This document shows, piece by piece, positions 9,235-18,393 of a stretch of 64,000 nt of DNA. Numbering within the stretch: position 1 is the stretch's first letter; each line of letters begins with the position of its first letter. This stretch comes from Phocaeicola_A sp963643925 (GTDB lineage: Bacteria; Bacteroidota; Bacteroidia; Bacteroidales; Bacteroidaceae). The stretch is from NCBI GenBank assembly GCA_963643925.1, contig CAVINS010000001.1, positions 41,233 through 105,232 of the forward strand, written 5' to 3'. The translations under genes and the position numbers were made by a program. Under the pieces are notes generated by a model, which ran no database searches, had not been told where the DNA came from, and was given only the letters and a program-made list of their open reading frames with translations.

Positions 9235-9300
9235 TCCCTAGTCAGGAAAATTTATTTCTCCAGTTAGGAAAATATATTTTCCTAGTTAGGGAAAAATACA
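9235..9300 (+). repeat. Array 1: three 22-bp tandem repeats
   Basis: Three units of exactly 22 bp (9235-9256, 9257-9278, 9279-9300) share the core CTAGTTAGGAAAAT with a few changes. The junction of units 2 and 3 forms a perfect 20-bp palindrome at 9265-9284 (half-site TAGGAAAATA). It lies between the barrel gene and the esterase gene. A 12-bp palindrome GGTAGCGCTACC follows near 9307-9318. Confidence 0.8.
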
Positions 9301-9423
9301 GCACTTGGTAGCGCTACCTTCGCCATCTGTCAGCAATGTAGTCAATCTAGTCTTAAAAATCTTATCTCCGTACACCGGTTGAAAGAATAGCTAAAAGTTG
9401 AAACTATTATTCATACATATCTC

Positions 9424-10098
9424 ATGAAAAGACAACTATTTCTTTTGGTAGCGTTGCTTGCCCTGTGTGTGGGAGGCGCTAACGCTCAAACCCTCGAGGA
9501 TGCTCCCTTGTGGGGCAAGACCATCAATGTCATCGGCGACAGCTATGTGAAGAATCACCGCCGTCCTTACCAGGAGGCTTGGCACGCCCTGGTGGCTGAG
9601 AAGTACCACATGAACTACCGCAACTATGGTCGCAACGGCTGTTGCCTGGTGTTCGACCGCACGGCCGAGAAGTGGGGCATCCCCATGCTCGAGTACTGTG
9701 AGGTGATGTCCGACACGGCCGACTACGTCCTCGTGGTAGGTGGTCACAACGATGCCGAGTACATCCGGGCCGGCAAGGGTACCTACGAACAGTTCGAGAA
9801 CGGACTGGATAGTCTCTGCCGCAAGCTCATCCACAAGTATCCGTCTGCCCGTCTGGCCTTTGTCACTCCTTGGCGTGTGCCGCGCGACTGCTTTGCGGAG
9901 GTAACGGCCATCATGGCGAAAGTCTGCGCACGCTACAGCATTCCCTTGCTCAATGCTGCCGAACGTTCCGGCATCTATGTGTGGGACCCCGAGTTCCGTC
10001 GCCGCTACTTCCAAGGTAACAACGACACGGCCCACCTCAATGCTGCCGGCCACAAGCTCTTCATGCGCAAGGGCGAGACGTTCCTGCTGGGCCTTTAG
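9424..10098 (+). CDS. Secreted SGNH/GDSL hydrolase
   Basis: Predicted secreted esterase, probably removing acetyl or other ester groups from plant glycans (inference from context). A signal peptide ends near ANAQ. The SGNH blocks are all visible: IGDSY with nucleophile Ser40, the block II glycine in NYGRNG, the block III Asn in GGHND, and the block V pair Asp201/His204 in DTAHLNAAGH. At 224 residues it is a single compact domain. It lies upstream of the GH31 gene on the same strand, but that gene has its own promoter. Confidence 0.88.
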   Translation: MKRQLFLLVALLALCVGGANAQTLEDAPLWGKTINVIGDSYVKNHRRPYQEAWHALVAEKYHMNYRNYGRNGCCLVFDRTAEKWGIPMLEYCEVMSDTADYVLVVGGHNDAEYIRAGKGTYEQFENGLDSLCRKLIHKYPSARLAFVTPWRVPRDCFAEVTAIMAKVCARYSIPLLNAAERSGIYVWDPEFRRRYFQGNNDTAHLNAAGHKLFMRKGETFLLGL

Positions 10099-10234
10099 AC
10101 CAGTGGCGCTTCCCCTTGCAGCAAGCAGCCAATAAGGAATGTCGCTGTCCAGCGCGCCAAGAGTGAGCAGTGGCGGCTTATTCTGAAGTGCGGCCGTAGC
10201 AGGTGAATACTTATTTCGCCCTGGAAGTGCCTGT

Positions 10235-10267
10235 TTTGTTGCATATCTCGTAAAAGACGTACATTTG
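10235..10267 (+). promoter_or_regulatory. Promoter of the GH31 gene
   Basis: TTTG (10235-10238), 21 nt, TACATTTG (10260-10267), 22 nt before the ATG at 10290. An alternative TTG at 10239-10241 gives 18-nt spacing. Confidence 0.65.
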
Positions 10268-10289
10268 TAGCATATTATATATCTAATAC

Positions 10290-12551
10290 ATGTTTATGAA
10301 AAAATTAATTGTTCTATGTTTGGCGCTCTTGTCTATGACGGCATTGCACGCTATAGAGAAAACAGTGGAGATAACCACAGAGAAAGGCAAACTCTGTCTC
10401 ACCCCGCTCAACGGCAACACTGTCAGGGTGCAATACTCCGAGAGTTACGTCGAGCCGCTCGAAGAACTCTATTATCTGCCTTCCTTGGCCACTCCCGACT
10501 ACAAGACAAAGACCAGTAGCAAAGGCACGACACTGAAGATGGACAAGATGAAGGTGGTGTATGACAAAGCCATCGATTGCCTCAAGTTCATCAACGCCAA
10601 AGGCAAGGTTGTGCTTCAGGAGGCGGTAGGCGGCCACAGGGTCGAACACACGCATGTAGGCACCGACAGTGTGTCTGCCCTCGATGTCACGCAGAGTTTT
10701 GTGTCGCCCGAAGACGAGTACTTGTTTGGTACAGGACAGTTTCAGGACGGCTATCTCAATGTGCGCGGACTGACACGCCGCCTCACACAGGTGAATACCC
10801 AGATAGCCATTCCCTTCATCCTATCGAGCAAGGGCTATGGACTGCTGTGGAACAACTACGGACTGACGGACTTTAACCCTGCCGAAAACGTTCTGCCCCT
10901 ACAGCCCAAAGGCGAGATGGGCGAAGCCTACGAGGTGGATGCCACCAGCGGCAACGGCGGCATTAGGGAACGCCGCATCAATAATGCCTTCTCCGCCACC
11001 CTTGAAGTGCAGCAGGCCGGCCGCTACGCCATACTGCTCGACATGGGACAGCGTATGAGCCGCAAGCAGTATCTTGCCATCGACGGGCGGGTGGTGGTGG
11101 ACCAGAACAACACATGGCTGCCGCCCACGACATCCGTCATTGTGGAACTGGCAGAAGGCAAGCATGCCGTTGAGGTGCAGGGCGTAAAGGACGACAACCC
11201 CGTCATCTACTGGCGTAGTGTAGACAACACCACGACATTCCATTCCCCTGTAGCCCAGACGTTGGACTATACCGTCTTTGTTGGCAATCCCGATGAGGTG
11301 GTGGCCGGTTACCGCCAGGCTACGGGTCGGTCGCCGCTGATGCCCGACTGGATGCTTGGCTATGTGCACTGCCGTGAGCGCTATCGCACACAGGACGGTG
11401 TGCTTGCCGACGCACACCGTTTCCGGAATGAGAACATACCGCTTGATGTCATCGTTCAGGACTGGCAATATTGGGGACGTACGGGATGGAACAGCATGGA
11501 GTTCGACCGCAACGATTATCCCGACCCAGCTGCCATGGTAAGCGAACTGCATGGCATGGACGTGCGCATGATGCTTTCCGTATGGTCGAAGACCGACAAA
11601 AAAAGCCTTCTTGGTAAGCGGCTCGCCAGCAAGGGCTACTATATACCGGGAACCGATTGGTGGGATTTCTTCAACCCCCAAACAGCCAATTACTATTGGG
11701 AATGTTTCCGCGACAGCCTGGTGCGCCCCTACAAGATTGACGCCTGGTGGCTCGATGCCACCGAACCGGAGAATGACGACCTGGCCGGCCGCCGCATCGC
11801 AGGCGGCACCTTGCCTGGCGAACTCTATCGCAACATGTTCCCTACTAAAGTTGTAAGCACCATCTATAATGGGTTGGCCAAGGAGCAGCCCGACCGTGTG
11901 CCTGTCATTCTCACACGCAGTGCATGCGCCGGCATGCAACGCTACAACGCCTTGGTCTGGTCGGGAGACGTGGGCCACGACCTGGAGACTCTGCGCCGCC
12001 AGGTCAATGCCGGACTCAACTATGTGTCTTGCGGTATGCCCTGGTGGACATACGACGCAGGCGGATTCTTCCGTCCGGAAGACCAGTACACCTCGGCCGC
12101 CTATCAGGAGACGATGCTGAGATGGATACAGTGTAGCGTGTTTCTGCCCGTCATGCGAGTCCACGGTTACCAAAGCGACACGGAGCCCTGGAAATATGAT
12201 GATGAGACAAAGCGCATATTTGTGCAGTGCATCAACGAGCGCAAGTCGATGAAATCCTATTTTGAAGATTTGGCACGTAAGGTATCCGACAGCGACTACA
12301 CATTGATGCGCCCTCTCGTGTTCGACTTTGTAAGCGACACCGAGGCATTGAAGCAGGAACTGGAGTTCATGTGCGGTCCCCGTTATCTTGTTTGTCCGGT
12401 GGTGAAACTGGGCGTAACAAGCCAGCGCGTGTATCTTCCCAAGAACAAGAAGGGCTGGACCCATCTCTACAACAATAAGCATTACGAGGGCGGACAATAC
12501 ATCGACATTGAGGTGGACAAGGAACACATACCAGTCTTTGTTCGCAACTAA
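10290..12551 (+). CDS. GH31 alpha-glycosidase with PA14-like insert (alpha-xylosidase-like)
   Basis: Secreted family GH31 enzyme (signal peptide ends near LHA) that removes alpha-linked sugars with retention. The nucleophile motif WWLDATEPE places Asp489, and the acid/base motif VWSGDVGHD places Asp560. An extra segment at about residues 215-325 interrupts the N-terminal beta-sandwich (EVDATSGNGG, GRYAILLDMGQ, LAEGKHAVEVQG). It reads like the PA14 insert known from GH31 alpha-xylosidases that act on xyloglucan oligosaccharides. Alpha-xylosidase is thus the best guess; alpha-glucosidase is possible. RG-II also carries an alpha-linked 2-O-methyl-xylose, so a pectic target cannot be excluded. 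An ATG at 10296 is an equally good start. Confidence 0.9.
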   Translation: MFMKKLIVLCLALLSMTALHAIEKTVEITTEKGKLCLTPLNGNTVRVQYSESYVEPLEELYYLPSLATPDYKTKTSSKGTTLKMDKMKVVYDKAIDCLKFINAKGKVVLQEAVGGHRVEHTHVGTDSVSALDVTQSFVSPEDEYLFGTGQFQDGYLNVRGLTRRLTQVNTQIAIPFILSSKGYGLLWNNYGLTDFNPAENVLPLQPKGEMGEAYEVDATSGNGGIRERRINNAFSATLEVQQAGRYAILLDMGQRMSRKQYLAIDGRVVVDQNNTWLPPTTSVIVELAEGKHAVEVQGVKDDNPVIYWRSVDNTTTFHSPVAQTLDYTVFVGNPDEVVAGYRQATGRSPLMPDWMLGYVHCRERYRTQDGVLADAHRFRNENIPLDVIVQDWQYWGRTGWNSMEFDRNDYPDPAAMVSELHGMDVRMMLSVWSKTDKKSLLGKRLASKGYYIPGTDWWDFFNPQTANYYWECFRDSLVRPYKIDAWWLDATEPENDDLAGRRIAGGTLPGELYRNMFPTKVVSTIYNGLAKEQPDRVPVILTRSACAGMQRYNALVWSGDVGHDLETLRRQVNAGLNYVSCGMPWWTYDAGGFFRPEDQYTSAAYQETMLRWIQCSVFLPVMRVHGYQSDTEPWKYDDETKRIFVQCINERKSMKSYFEDLARKVSDSDYTLMRPLVFDFVSDTEALKQELEFMCGPRYLVCPVVKLGVTSQRVYLPKNKKGWTHLYNNKHYEGGQYIDIEVDKEHIPVFVRN

Positions 12552-12559
12552 TTGTCAAA

Positions 12560-12606
12560 GAGATAAAAACGACTCGGCATCTCACGCTAGTGAGATGCCG
12601 AGTCGT
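12560..12606 (-). terminator. Strong hairpin terminator between convergent GH31 and susD
   Basis: A perfect 17-bp stem with a 4-nt loop (12569-12585 with 12590-12606). In the minus direction it is followed at once by TTTTT (12565-12569 on plus). It ends minus-strand transcripts from susD and may also stop GH31 transcripts 17 nt after their stop codon. Confidence 0.85.
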
Positions 12607-12665
12607 CGCCGCCACATGCCGTCCCGTTCCCGCGAGACGCCTTGCGGCGCATGCCGAGTTTTGTT

Positions 12666-12737
12666 GAGACAATGGCCCGCCGTCAACCCTGTTTGCGCTT
12701 GATGGCGGACCATTCGTCTTCTCTCGTCCTCGAAATC
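12666..12737 (-). repeat. 72-bp hairpin element, copy A (3' of susD)
   Basis: Shares its outer parts almost base for base with 18394-18465. Both begin GAGACAATGGCCCGCC and end CGAAATC over the same 72-bp length, while the loop differs. The arms fold into a long imperfect stem of about 18-20 bp. It lies 27 nt after the susD stop codon and has no U-tract of its own. Confidence 0.85.
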
Positions 12738-12764
12738 CTTCAGCGTTTCAACGGTTCCCCGTCC

Positions 12765-14456
12765 TTACCAGTCGTATTCCGGCGAATCGTCGGATGGACG
12801 CGACGGGACGGGATTGTTCACACAGGCCGTGTTGTAGTTGGTTTCCGTCTGTATGATGCAGAGGTCCATCCAGTTGGGATAGGTGTTGCCGGTGTTGACG
12901 CCATAGCCGCCGACATTCCATCGCCGACCTGAGGTGTGGTTGGTACCGGGGTATCTGCGGATGACTCCTTTGTCCAGGCGCTTGATGTCGAAAGTGGCGA
13001 ACCCTTCGCCCCACAGCTCCACGCGGCGCTGCCACCACACTTCGTTTTGGAACGGTGTGGCATAGCTGCTGCCGTAGCTCTCCGTGGAGTGGGTGCCATA
13101 CACGTAGTGAGTGTCGCGGCTCTTGGCGAACGCGGTGAGCAACGCTATGCCCCGCTGCTCGTCCTGCATCCCGGCGGCTTCGGCCTCTATGAGCATCATC
13201 TCCTCCACACGCATCATGGGCACGGCCACCGTGAAGGCGAGGTACTGGTTGTCGTGTATGCCATCCTTGGGGCGGAACTTCATCACCAACCCGCCTACCA
13301 CGTGGGAGTTTGTGGCCGCGGCTGTTGTGAGCAACCCTTCGGGGACATCGGAATACCGGGAAAGGGCCGCGATGACATCCGCTCGACTCATGTCGTCGAT
13401 GGCGAAGTCTACAAAGCTTTTACGGCGGAAGTCCGTCTCGGGAATGGTCTCGTACAGATGGCGGTCGATGCGTTTCGGGGCACCGTAGTTGGCAGCGTAG
13501 CCGCAGCCCGAGGCACTCACCTCCACAATCATCTCTGAGCCCCAGCTGCTGTCCGCGTCGTTGTAGAGTATGTTGTCGTCAGTCGACTTGAAGGTCATCC
13601 CGAACATCCAGGCGTTGTTGGGGGTGTTGAACCCGTCGGTCCGTGAGGTGAACTCCGCCTCCGTCATGGCCGTGTAGCCGCTCTGTGCCTTCCGGGCATA
13701 CGCTTCGGCCTGGCTCCAGTGTTCCATGGTCAGGTAGGCGCGCGCCTTCAGTCCGTAGACGACAGAGAGGTCGGGTGTGTAGACATCGGTGCGCTCATAC
13801 CCTTCGAGGCAGATTTCTGCCTTTTCGAGGTCGGAGAGAATCTGTCGCCACATCCGTCCGTTGGAGAGGCGTGGGTTGTCGGTGAGGTCGGTCAGCGAGG
13901 TGGTCTCCAGCACCAGGGGCACCGTCACCGCGGCAGTGTCCTTGGCATAAGTCCTCGGGGCATACATGCGCGCCAGGTCCATGTAGAACATAGCCCGCAT
14001 GGCATAGGCTATGCCCATGCCACTCCGCTTCTGTCCGTCGGGGTTCTCGCCCGCCAGGGAGATGACGGTGTTGCAATTCTTTATCCACGTGTAGTAGCAG
14101 GTCCAGGGCACCTGGCAGATGCCGCCCTGGGGACGAAGGGAGGTACTGAAGGTGTACCATGGGTGATACCAGTCGGCGCTGATGCTTTCCATAGCGATGT
14201 CGTGCCCCATCAAGTCGCGCTGTAGGTAGAACGAGGAGTACCCGAAGTCGTAGGGAGATTTGCTGCTCTCGCTCATAAGGAACGAGCTGGCCAGCCCGTT
14301 GGTGATGGCTGCCACGAAGTTGTCGAACGAGCCGGGGGCGTCGGCGGCCTGCCTGTCTGTGACGGTGGACTCCTGCGGATCAATCTCTTTGATGCAGCCG
14401 CCCTCTATGAGGAGGACTGAGAGGGTTATCGCCCAAAATGTTATCTGGTGTTTCAT
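12765..14456 (-). CDS. SusD/RagB-family glycan-binding lipoprotein
   Basis: Cell-surface lipoprotein (signal peptide ending IEGGCIKE) that caps the SusC barrel and captures oligosaccharides. The helical TPR-rich N-terminal part is followed by a typical SusD C-terminus (RRVELWGEGFATFDIKRLDKG). It starts 22 nt after susC and must be co-transcribed with it. 563 residues is normal. With the enzymes upstream on the same strand, the likely ligand is a pectin-derived oligosaccharide; this is inference, since binding residues cannot be read. Confidence 0.93.
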   Translation of the reverse strand: MKHQITFWAITLSVLLIEGGCIKEIDPQESTVTDRQAADAPGSFDNFVAAITNGLASSFLMSESSKSPYDFGYSSFYLQRDLMGHDIAMESISADWYHPWYTFSTSLRPQGGICQVPWTCYYTWIKNCNTVISLAGENPDGQKRSGMGIAYAMRAMFYMDLARMYAPRTYAKDTAAVTVPLVLETTSLTDLTDNPRLSNGRMWRQILSDLEKAEICLEGYERTDVYTPDLSVVYGLKARAYLTMEHWSQAEAYARKAQSGYTAMTEAEFTSRTDGFNTPNNAWMFGMTFKSTDDNILYNDADSSWGSEMIVEVSASGCGYAANYGAPKRIDRHLYETIPETDFRRKSFVDFAIDDMSRADVIAALSRYSDVPEGLLTTAAATNSHVVGGLVMKFRPKDGIHDNQYLAFTVAVPMMRVEEMMLIEAEAAGMQDEQRGIALLTAFAKSRDTHYVYGTHSTESYGSSYATPFQNEVWWQRRVELWGEGFATFDIKRLDKGVIRRYPGTNHTSGRRWNVGGYGVNTGNTYPNWMDLCIIQTETNYNTACVNNPVPSRPSDDSPEYDW

Positions 14457-14478
14457 GGCTGTTTCTCCTATAGTTATT

Positions 14479-17400
14479 TTAGAAGGTTAACTGGATGCCG
14501 CCCATGATGGTTCGCGACGGGGAATAGACGTTGACCGAGGCGACGGATGAGTAGGAATAGCGCGGGTCGAGTCCACGGCGTGCCGACCAGAGGCAGAGGT
14601 TCTGCCCCATGGCGTAGAGGCGTAGCTTGCTCAGGCCGAGTGTGGCGACGAGTGTCTTGGGGAAGGTGTAGCCCACGGTGAACGATTGGAAGTTGAGGTA
14701 GCTCGCGTCGGTCAGCCATCGAGTGGATGCCGTCGCCGTGTAGGGGTCGCCGTACTGGAAGCGGGGGATGTCGCTGGAGGTGTTGTAGGGCGACCACGAC
14801 TTGAGCACGTCCACATGGAGGACGTGTCCGGCGGTGGCGCCGTCCTCGCAGTTGGCCATCAGGCGCACGTACTGGGTGTCATAGATGCGTCCGCCTATCT
14901 GGTAGTCGAACGAGAGGGAGAGGTCGAACCCGTATGCCGAGAGGGAGGTGCCGAAGCCTCCGTAGGCATCGGGCAGGTTGCTGCCCTGCTCATACTTGGA
15001 GGCTTTGCTGATGTCGGTGGTTGCGTAGTCGCGCCGCGTGGCGGGCCGGTCTACCACACCCTCGCCCAGCTGCGAGTCCATCCAATAGGTGGCTTCGCCC
15101 TCCTCGTTCACACCGGCATATTCATAGTAGAACGGGCTGTAGAGCGAGCCGCCAACCCTGTACCACTGGCTGTCTTCCTGGAAACCGCCCAGCTTCTCAG
15201 TTTTCGTCATCGGGAGCTTCAGTATCTTGTCCTTGTTGTGGGCGATGTTGAGCCGCAGGCTCCAGTCGAGGTGTCGCGTACGCACCACGGAGCCCTGCAG
15301 GCTCAGCTCCACGCCGATGTTGGTGTAGTAGCCTCGCGAGCCGGCGGACTCGGGTACAGAGACCCAGAAGATGAGGTCGGTGGTCTTCTTGTTGTAGAAG
15401 TCCACGCCACCAGTCAGCCTGTTTCCGAAGAGGCTGAACTCCACGCCTGCGTTGGCGTTGGTGGTGGTTTCCCACGTGATGTCGGGGTTGCCTATTCTGT
15501 CGAACGTGGCGTACATCCGCGTGTCGGAGGCGGCTTTAAGCGAATAGATGTCGGTGTAGGTCCAGCTGCCGATGTTGTCGTTGCCCTGTTGGCCGACGGA
15601 GATTTTCAGCTTCAGCTGGTCCACCCAACCGGCATGGAAGAACTCCTCCCTGCTCAGCAGCCACGCGGCTCCTACCGACCAGAAGTTTCCCCACCGGTGA
15701 GCCTTGGCGAAGCGCGACGAGGCGTCGCGGCGGAACGAGGCCGATGCGAAATAGCGTTCGTCGAGGTCGTACTGCAGGCTGGCGAAGTAGCCCTCCACGT
15801 TGTATTCTTTGGTGTAGGAGGAGGCGTTGCCCACCTTGGCGGCGGCGCTTATCTCCTGTATGTCGGGCGAGAAGAGGCCTTGGGCATAGGCGCTCAGGTA
15901 TGTAGTCTTGGTGTGGTAATACTCGTGTCCCAACAGCAGATTCACCTGGTGCTCCCCGAAGCGGTTGTAGCAGGTGAGCGTCTGCACGTGGTTCTGCCGC
16001 AGCAGGTCGCGCTGCGACTTGTCCACCTGTCCGTTCACGGAGACTTTTGCCCCGTAGAGCGCATTCTCGTAGTCCGATCCGTTGGCGTGTGCCCAGTCCA
16101 CGGAGCTGGTGGCGTTGAGCTTGAGCCAGTCGGTGAAGTTGACATCAAGTGTAAACGTGGCGTTGAACTTGTTGCTGTCGGTAGAGGTGTCGTTGTAGCG
16201 GTTGTTGCCCAGCGGGTTGCCCGTGGATTGGAACGGACGGGTGAGGCCGGGGTAGTTGGTAGCCGCCACCCCGTAGTCGTACTGTGGATTGCCGTTGGCG
16301 TCGGTGCGGATGTGGGGGGTGCCCTCCTCGTCGAGTACCCTTACGTAGATGGGGTAGATGGGGGCTATGCGCGAGGAGAAGGTCATCAGGTTGCCGGGCA
16401 ACGAGGAGGTCGACACGTTGGGACAGGTCGTTTGGTGGGAGTTGTTGTAGCCCACGTTCGCTCCCAACTTGAGCCAGGGCTTTGCCCGGTAGTCGACCTT
16501 TAGGCGCGCGGTCAGGCGTTTGAATCCGTAGTACTCTATCACGCCGTCCTCGTCCAGATAGTTGAGGCTGGCATAGAACGAGCCTTTGTCCGTCGCACCG
16601 TTCACATTGATGCTGTACTCCTGCCTGAGTGCTGTTTTGTAGGGTGCGTCGCGCCAGTTGTCGGCGGTCAGGTAATAGGTCTCGCCATTGGTCCGGTAGC
16701 TGCGTCCCAGCGTGGCGTGGGGGTTGAGCTTGCCGTCGGTGCCGACGAGCTGTTCGCCGTCGGGGATGGTGTAGATGTTGTATGCCAAGTGGCTCAGCAT
16801 AGTATTGTTGGCATTGGCGTTGGCCTCCTCCACGCTCTGTCCCTTGCCATAGCGGTAGTAGCTGTAGTATTGTCCGTACACCGTTTCGTAGTACGCGCCG
16901 GGGTCGTCGATGGTCTCGTAGGCCGACACTCCTCGGCTGCTGGCTCCCCATCGGGCGTCCACGTTGATTTGTGCCTTCTTGCCCTGTCCGCTCTTCGTCA
17001 TCACCAGTATCACGCCAGCGGCGCCGCACGCTCCGTAGAGGGCTGCCGAGGCGGCATCCTTCAGCACTGTCACGGACTCTATGTCGTCGGAGGCAATCAT
17101 GTTGAGCGAGCCATCGAAAGGTGAGCCGTCCACGATGACCAACGGTTCGGTGTCGGCATAAAGGGAGGCTATGCCGCGTATCTTCACGCTTCCGCTGTCT
17201 GATCCCGGTGCGCCGGAGTCGCCGCGCAGCTGCAGGCCGGGGGTGGTCCCCACCAGCGCGCTCACCACATTGGTGGACACGTGTTTCGACAGCTCGTCGG
17301 CATGCACCACCGAGGCCGATCCTGTGAACGACGATTTCTTCTGTGTGCCGAAGGCGACCACCATCACTTCGTCCAGCGTCTCCGTACCGGGTTGCAGCAC

Positions 17401-17691
17401 CACGCGAAGCATGCCGTCGCCGATGACGACGTCCTGTGTGAGCATCCCCACGAACGACACCTGCAGGGTCTTCGCCGTGGCCGGAAGTTGCTCTATGGCA
17501 AACCGCCCGTCCAGGTCGGTGACTGTACCCGTGGCGGTACCTTTCACCCATACCGACGCACCCATGACGGGCTCGCCGTCCTCTTCTGAAACCACCACAC
17601 CCCTGACGGCCGTAGTCTGGGAACACACCATCTCCACACCAAGGAGAACGCATGCCGCCAACATCAGTAACCTCTCTTTCATAAACGTCAT
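14479..17691 (-). CDS. SusC/RagA-family TonB-dependent outer-membrane transporter
   Basis: Active importer for oligosaccharides, powered by TonB. After the signal peptide comes a carboxypeptidase-like regulatory domain (about residues 28-105: VRGVVVSEEDGEPVMGASVWVKG), the TonB-box region (LDEVMVVAFGTQKK), the plug (VSALVGTTPGLQLRG, IRGIASLYADTEPLVIVDG) and a long barrel ending in GGIQLTF. 1070 residues is normal. There is no STN domain, so it does not look like a sigma/anti-sigma signalling receptor. An ATG three codons in (MKERLLML) is an alternative start. I found no TAnnTTTG promoter in the long leader upstream. Confidence 0.95.
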   Translation of the reverse strand: MTFMKERLLMLAACVLLGVEMVCSQTTAVRGVVVSEEDGEPVMGASVWVKGTATGTVTDLDGRFAIEQLPATAKTLQVSFVGMLTQDVVIGDGMLRVVLQPGTETLDEVMVVAFGTQKKSSFTGSASVVHADELSKHVSTNVVSALVGTTPGLQLRGDSGAPGSDSGSVKIRGIASLYADTEPLVIVDGSPFDGSLNMIASDDIESVTVLKDAASAALYGACGAAGVILVMTKSGQGKKAQINVDARWGASSRGVSAYETIDDPGAYYETVYGQYYSYYRYGKGQSVEEANANANNTMLSHLAYNIYTIPDGEQLVGTDGKLNPHATLGRSYRTNGETYYLTADNWRDAPYKTALRQEYSINVNGATDKGSFYASLNYLDEDGVIEYYGFKRLTARLKVDYRAKPWLKLGANVGYNNSHQTTCPNVSTSSLPGNLMTFSSRIAPIYPIYVRVLDEEGTPHIRTDANGNPQYDYGVAATNYPGLTRPFQSTGNPLGNNRYNDTSTDSNKFNATFTLDVNFTDWLKLNATSSVDWAHANGSDYENALYGAKVSVNGQVDKSQRDLLRQNHVQTLTCYNRFGEHQVNLLLGHEYYHTKTTYLSAYAQGLFSPDIQEISAAAKVGNASSYTKEYNVEGYFASLQYDLDERYFASASFRRDASSRFAKAHRWGNFWSVGAAWLLSREEFFHAGWVDQLKLKISVGQQGNDNIGSWTYTDIYSLKAASDTRMYATFDRIGNPDITWETTTNANAGVEFSLFGNRLTGGVDFYNKKTTDLIFWVSVPESAGSRGYYTNIGVELSLQGSVVRTRHLDWSLRLNIAHNKDKILKLPMTKTEKLGGFQEDSQWYRVGGSLYSPFYYEYAGVNEEGEATYWMDSQLGEGVVDRPATRRDYATTDISKASKYEQGSNLPDAYGGFGTSLSAYGFDLSLSFDYQIGGRIYDTQYVRLMANCEDGATAGHVLHVDVLKSWSPYNTSSDIPRFQYGDPYTATASTRWLTDASYLNFQSFTVGYTFPKTLVATLGLSKLRLYAMGQNLCLWSARRGLDPRYSYSSVASVNVYSPSRTIMGGIQLTF

Positions 17692-18067
17692 CTTTTTAAT
17701 GGACTTACCTTTTCGTTACCAAACACACTATAAAGTACATCTGACATAGGAAAAGTAAAGCATAAAATCCCGAAGAATCAACCTTTTGCCGTAAAATTGT
17801 CGGAATTTGGAGTGATAAAGTAGTAAGGTATAAAAGGAAAACTGCTTAGGAGAGATTTCCCGTTGAAGGTTCTCACGGTCACAACCGGATGAATTTTAGT
17901 TCCCATTTGTCGCCTGCGGTGTATGGTTCGCTGAGGGTTCTACGTTGCCAGTCGTTCTCGCCTGCCCGAAGGCCCCGTGAGTGCCGTCGCGTCCACTTTT
18001 ACATATATACATCACGATGTGAGGAATTAGTCGTAACGGTGCGAAAGCCTAGCTTACTTTATGCTTT

Positions 18068-18171
18068 GGCAATTGTCAAACAGGTGTATGGCAATTGTCA
18101 AACAGGTGTACGGCAATTGTCATCCACGTGTACGGCAGTTGCCATCCACGTGTACGGCAGTTGCCGTACAT
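18068..18171 (+). repeat. Array 2: 22-bp tandem repeats, 4.7 units
   Basis: Units start at 18068, 18090, 18112, 18134 and 18156 (the last is partial), an exact 22-bp period. The consensus begins GGCAATTGTC or GGCAGTTGCC, itself nearly palindromic, and ends in GTGTAC. There are no unique spacers, so it is not a CRISPR array. Confidence 0.9.
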
Positions 18172-18393
18172 CCTTTGAACCCACGTTCTTGCATCATCAC
18201 AACGGCATTCTGCAACTGTTACGACGGGGGTCATACATTGGGGATATCCAGAGGCAGTCCATTGCGAAGCGGTGTATTCCAGTTCAGACTATCTTCACTC
18301 CACGATTGCCGTATCACTCGAAATGTAGGATGAGCCAAATGTTTATCTTGGTACAAATGGGATAGGCCAGACAAGCATCTTCGGAGACTATAC

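Larger units (their letters stand above)
8858..9423. other. Divergent intergenic region, no intact gene
   Basis: A 566-bp gap between divergent genes. It contains the barrel promoter, a promoter-like site at 9139-9169, a truncated signal-peptide frame and repeat array 1. A plus-strand frame at 8665-9024 is antisense to the barrel gene and has no family features. Confidence 0.7.

Noticed and set aside
9307..9318. GGTAGCGCTACC palindrome as a regulator site shared with 34859-34874
   Set aside because: The second site has a 4-bp interruption and a different context. Two short palindromes are too weak to claim a shared operator.
10899..12527. Long minus-strand frame of 542 codons
   Set aside because: It is exactly antisense to the GH31 gene, whose motifs and catalytic residues are clear. 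The antisense frame has no family features and is a product of biased codon use.
14686..16503. Plus-strand frame of 605 codons
   Set aside because: Antisense to the susC barrel, valine/glycine-rich with no recognisable domain.
18068..18171. CRISPR array
   Set aside because: The repeat units abut directly with no unique spacers, and no cas gene is present.
17889..18365. Possible 158-residue protein in the susC leader
   Set aside because: It runs through the 22-bp tandem repeat, has no start signal or family features, and its composition is not protein-like.
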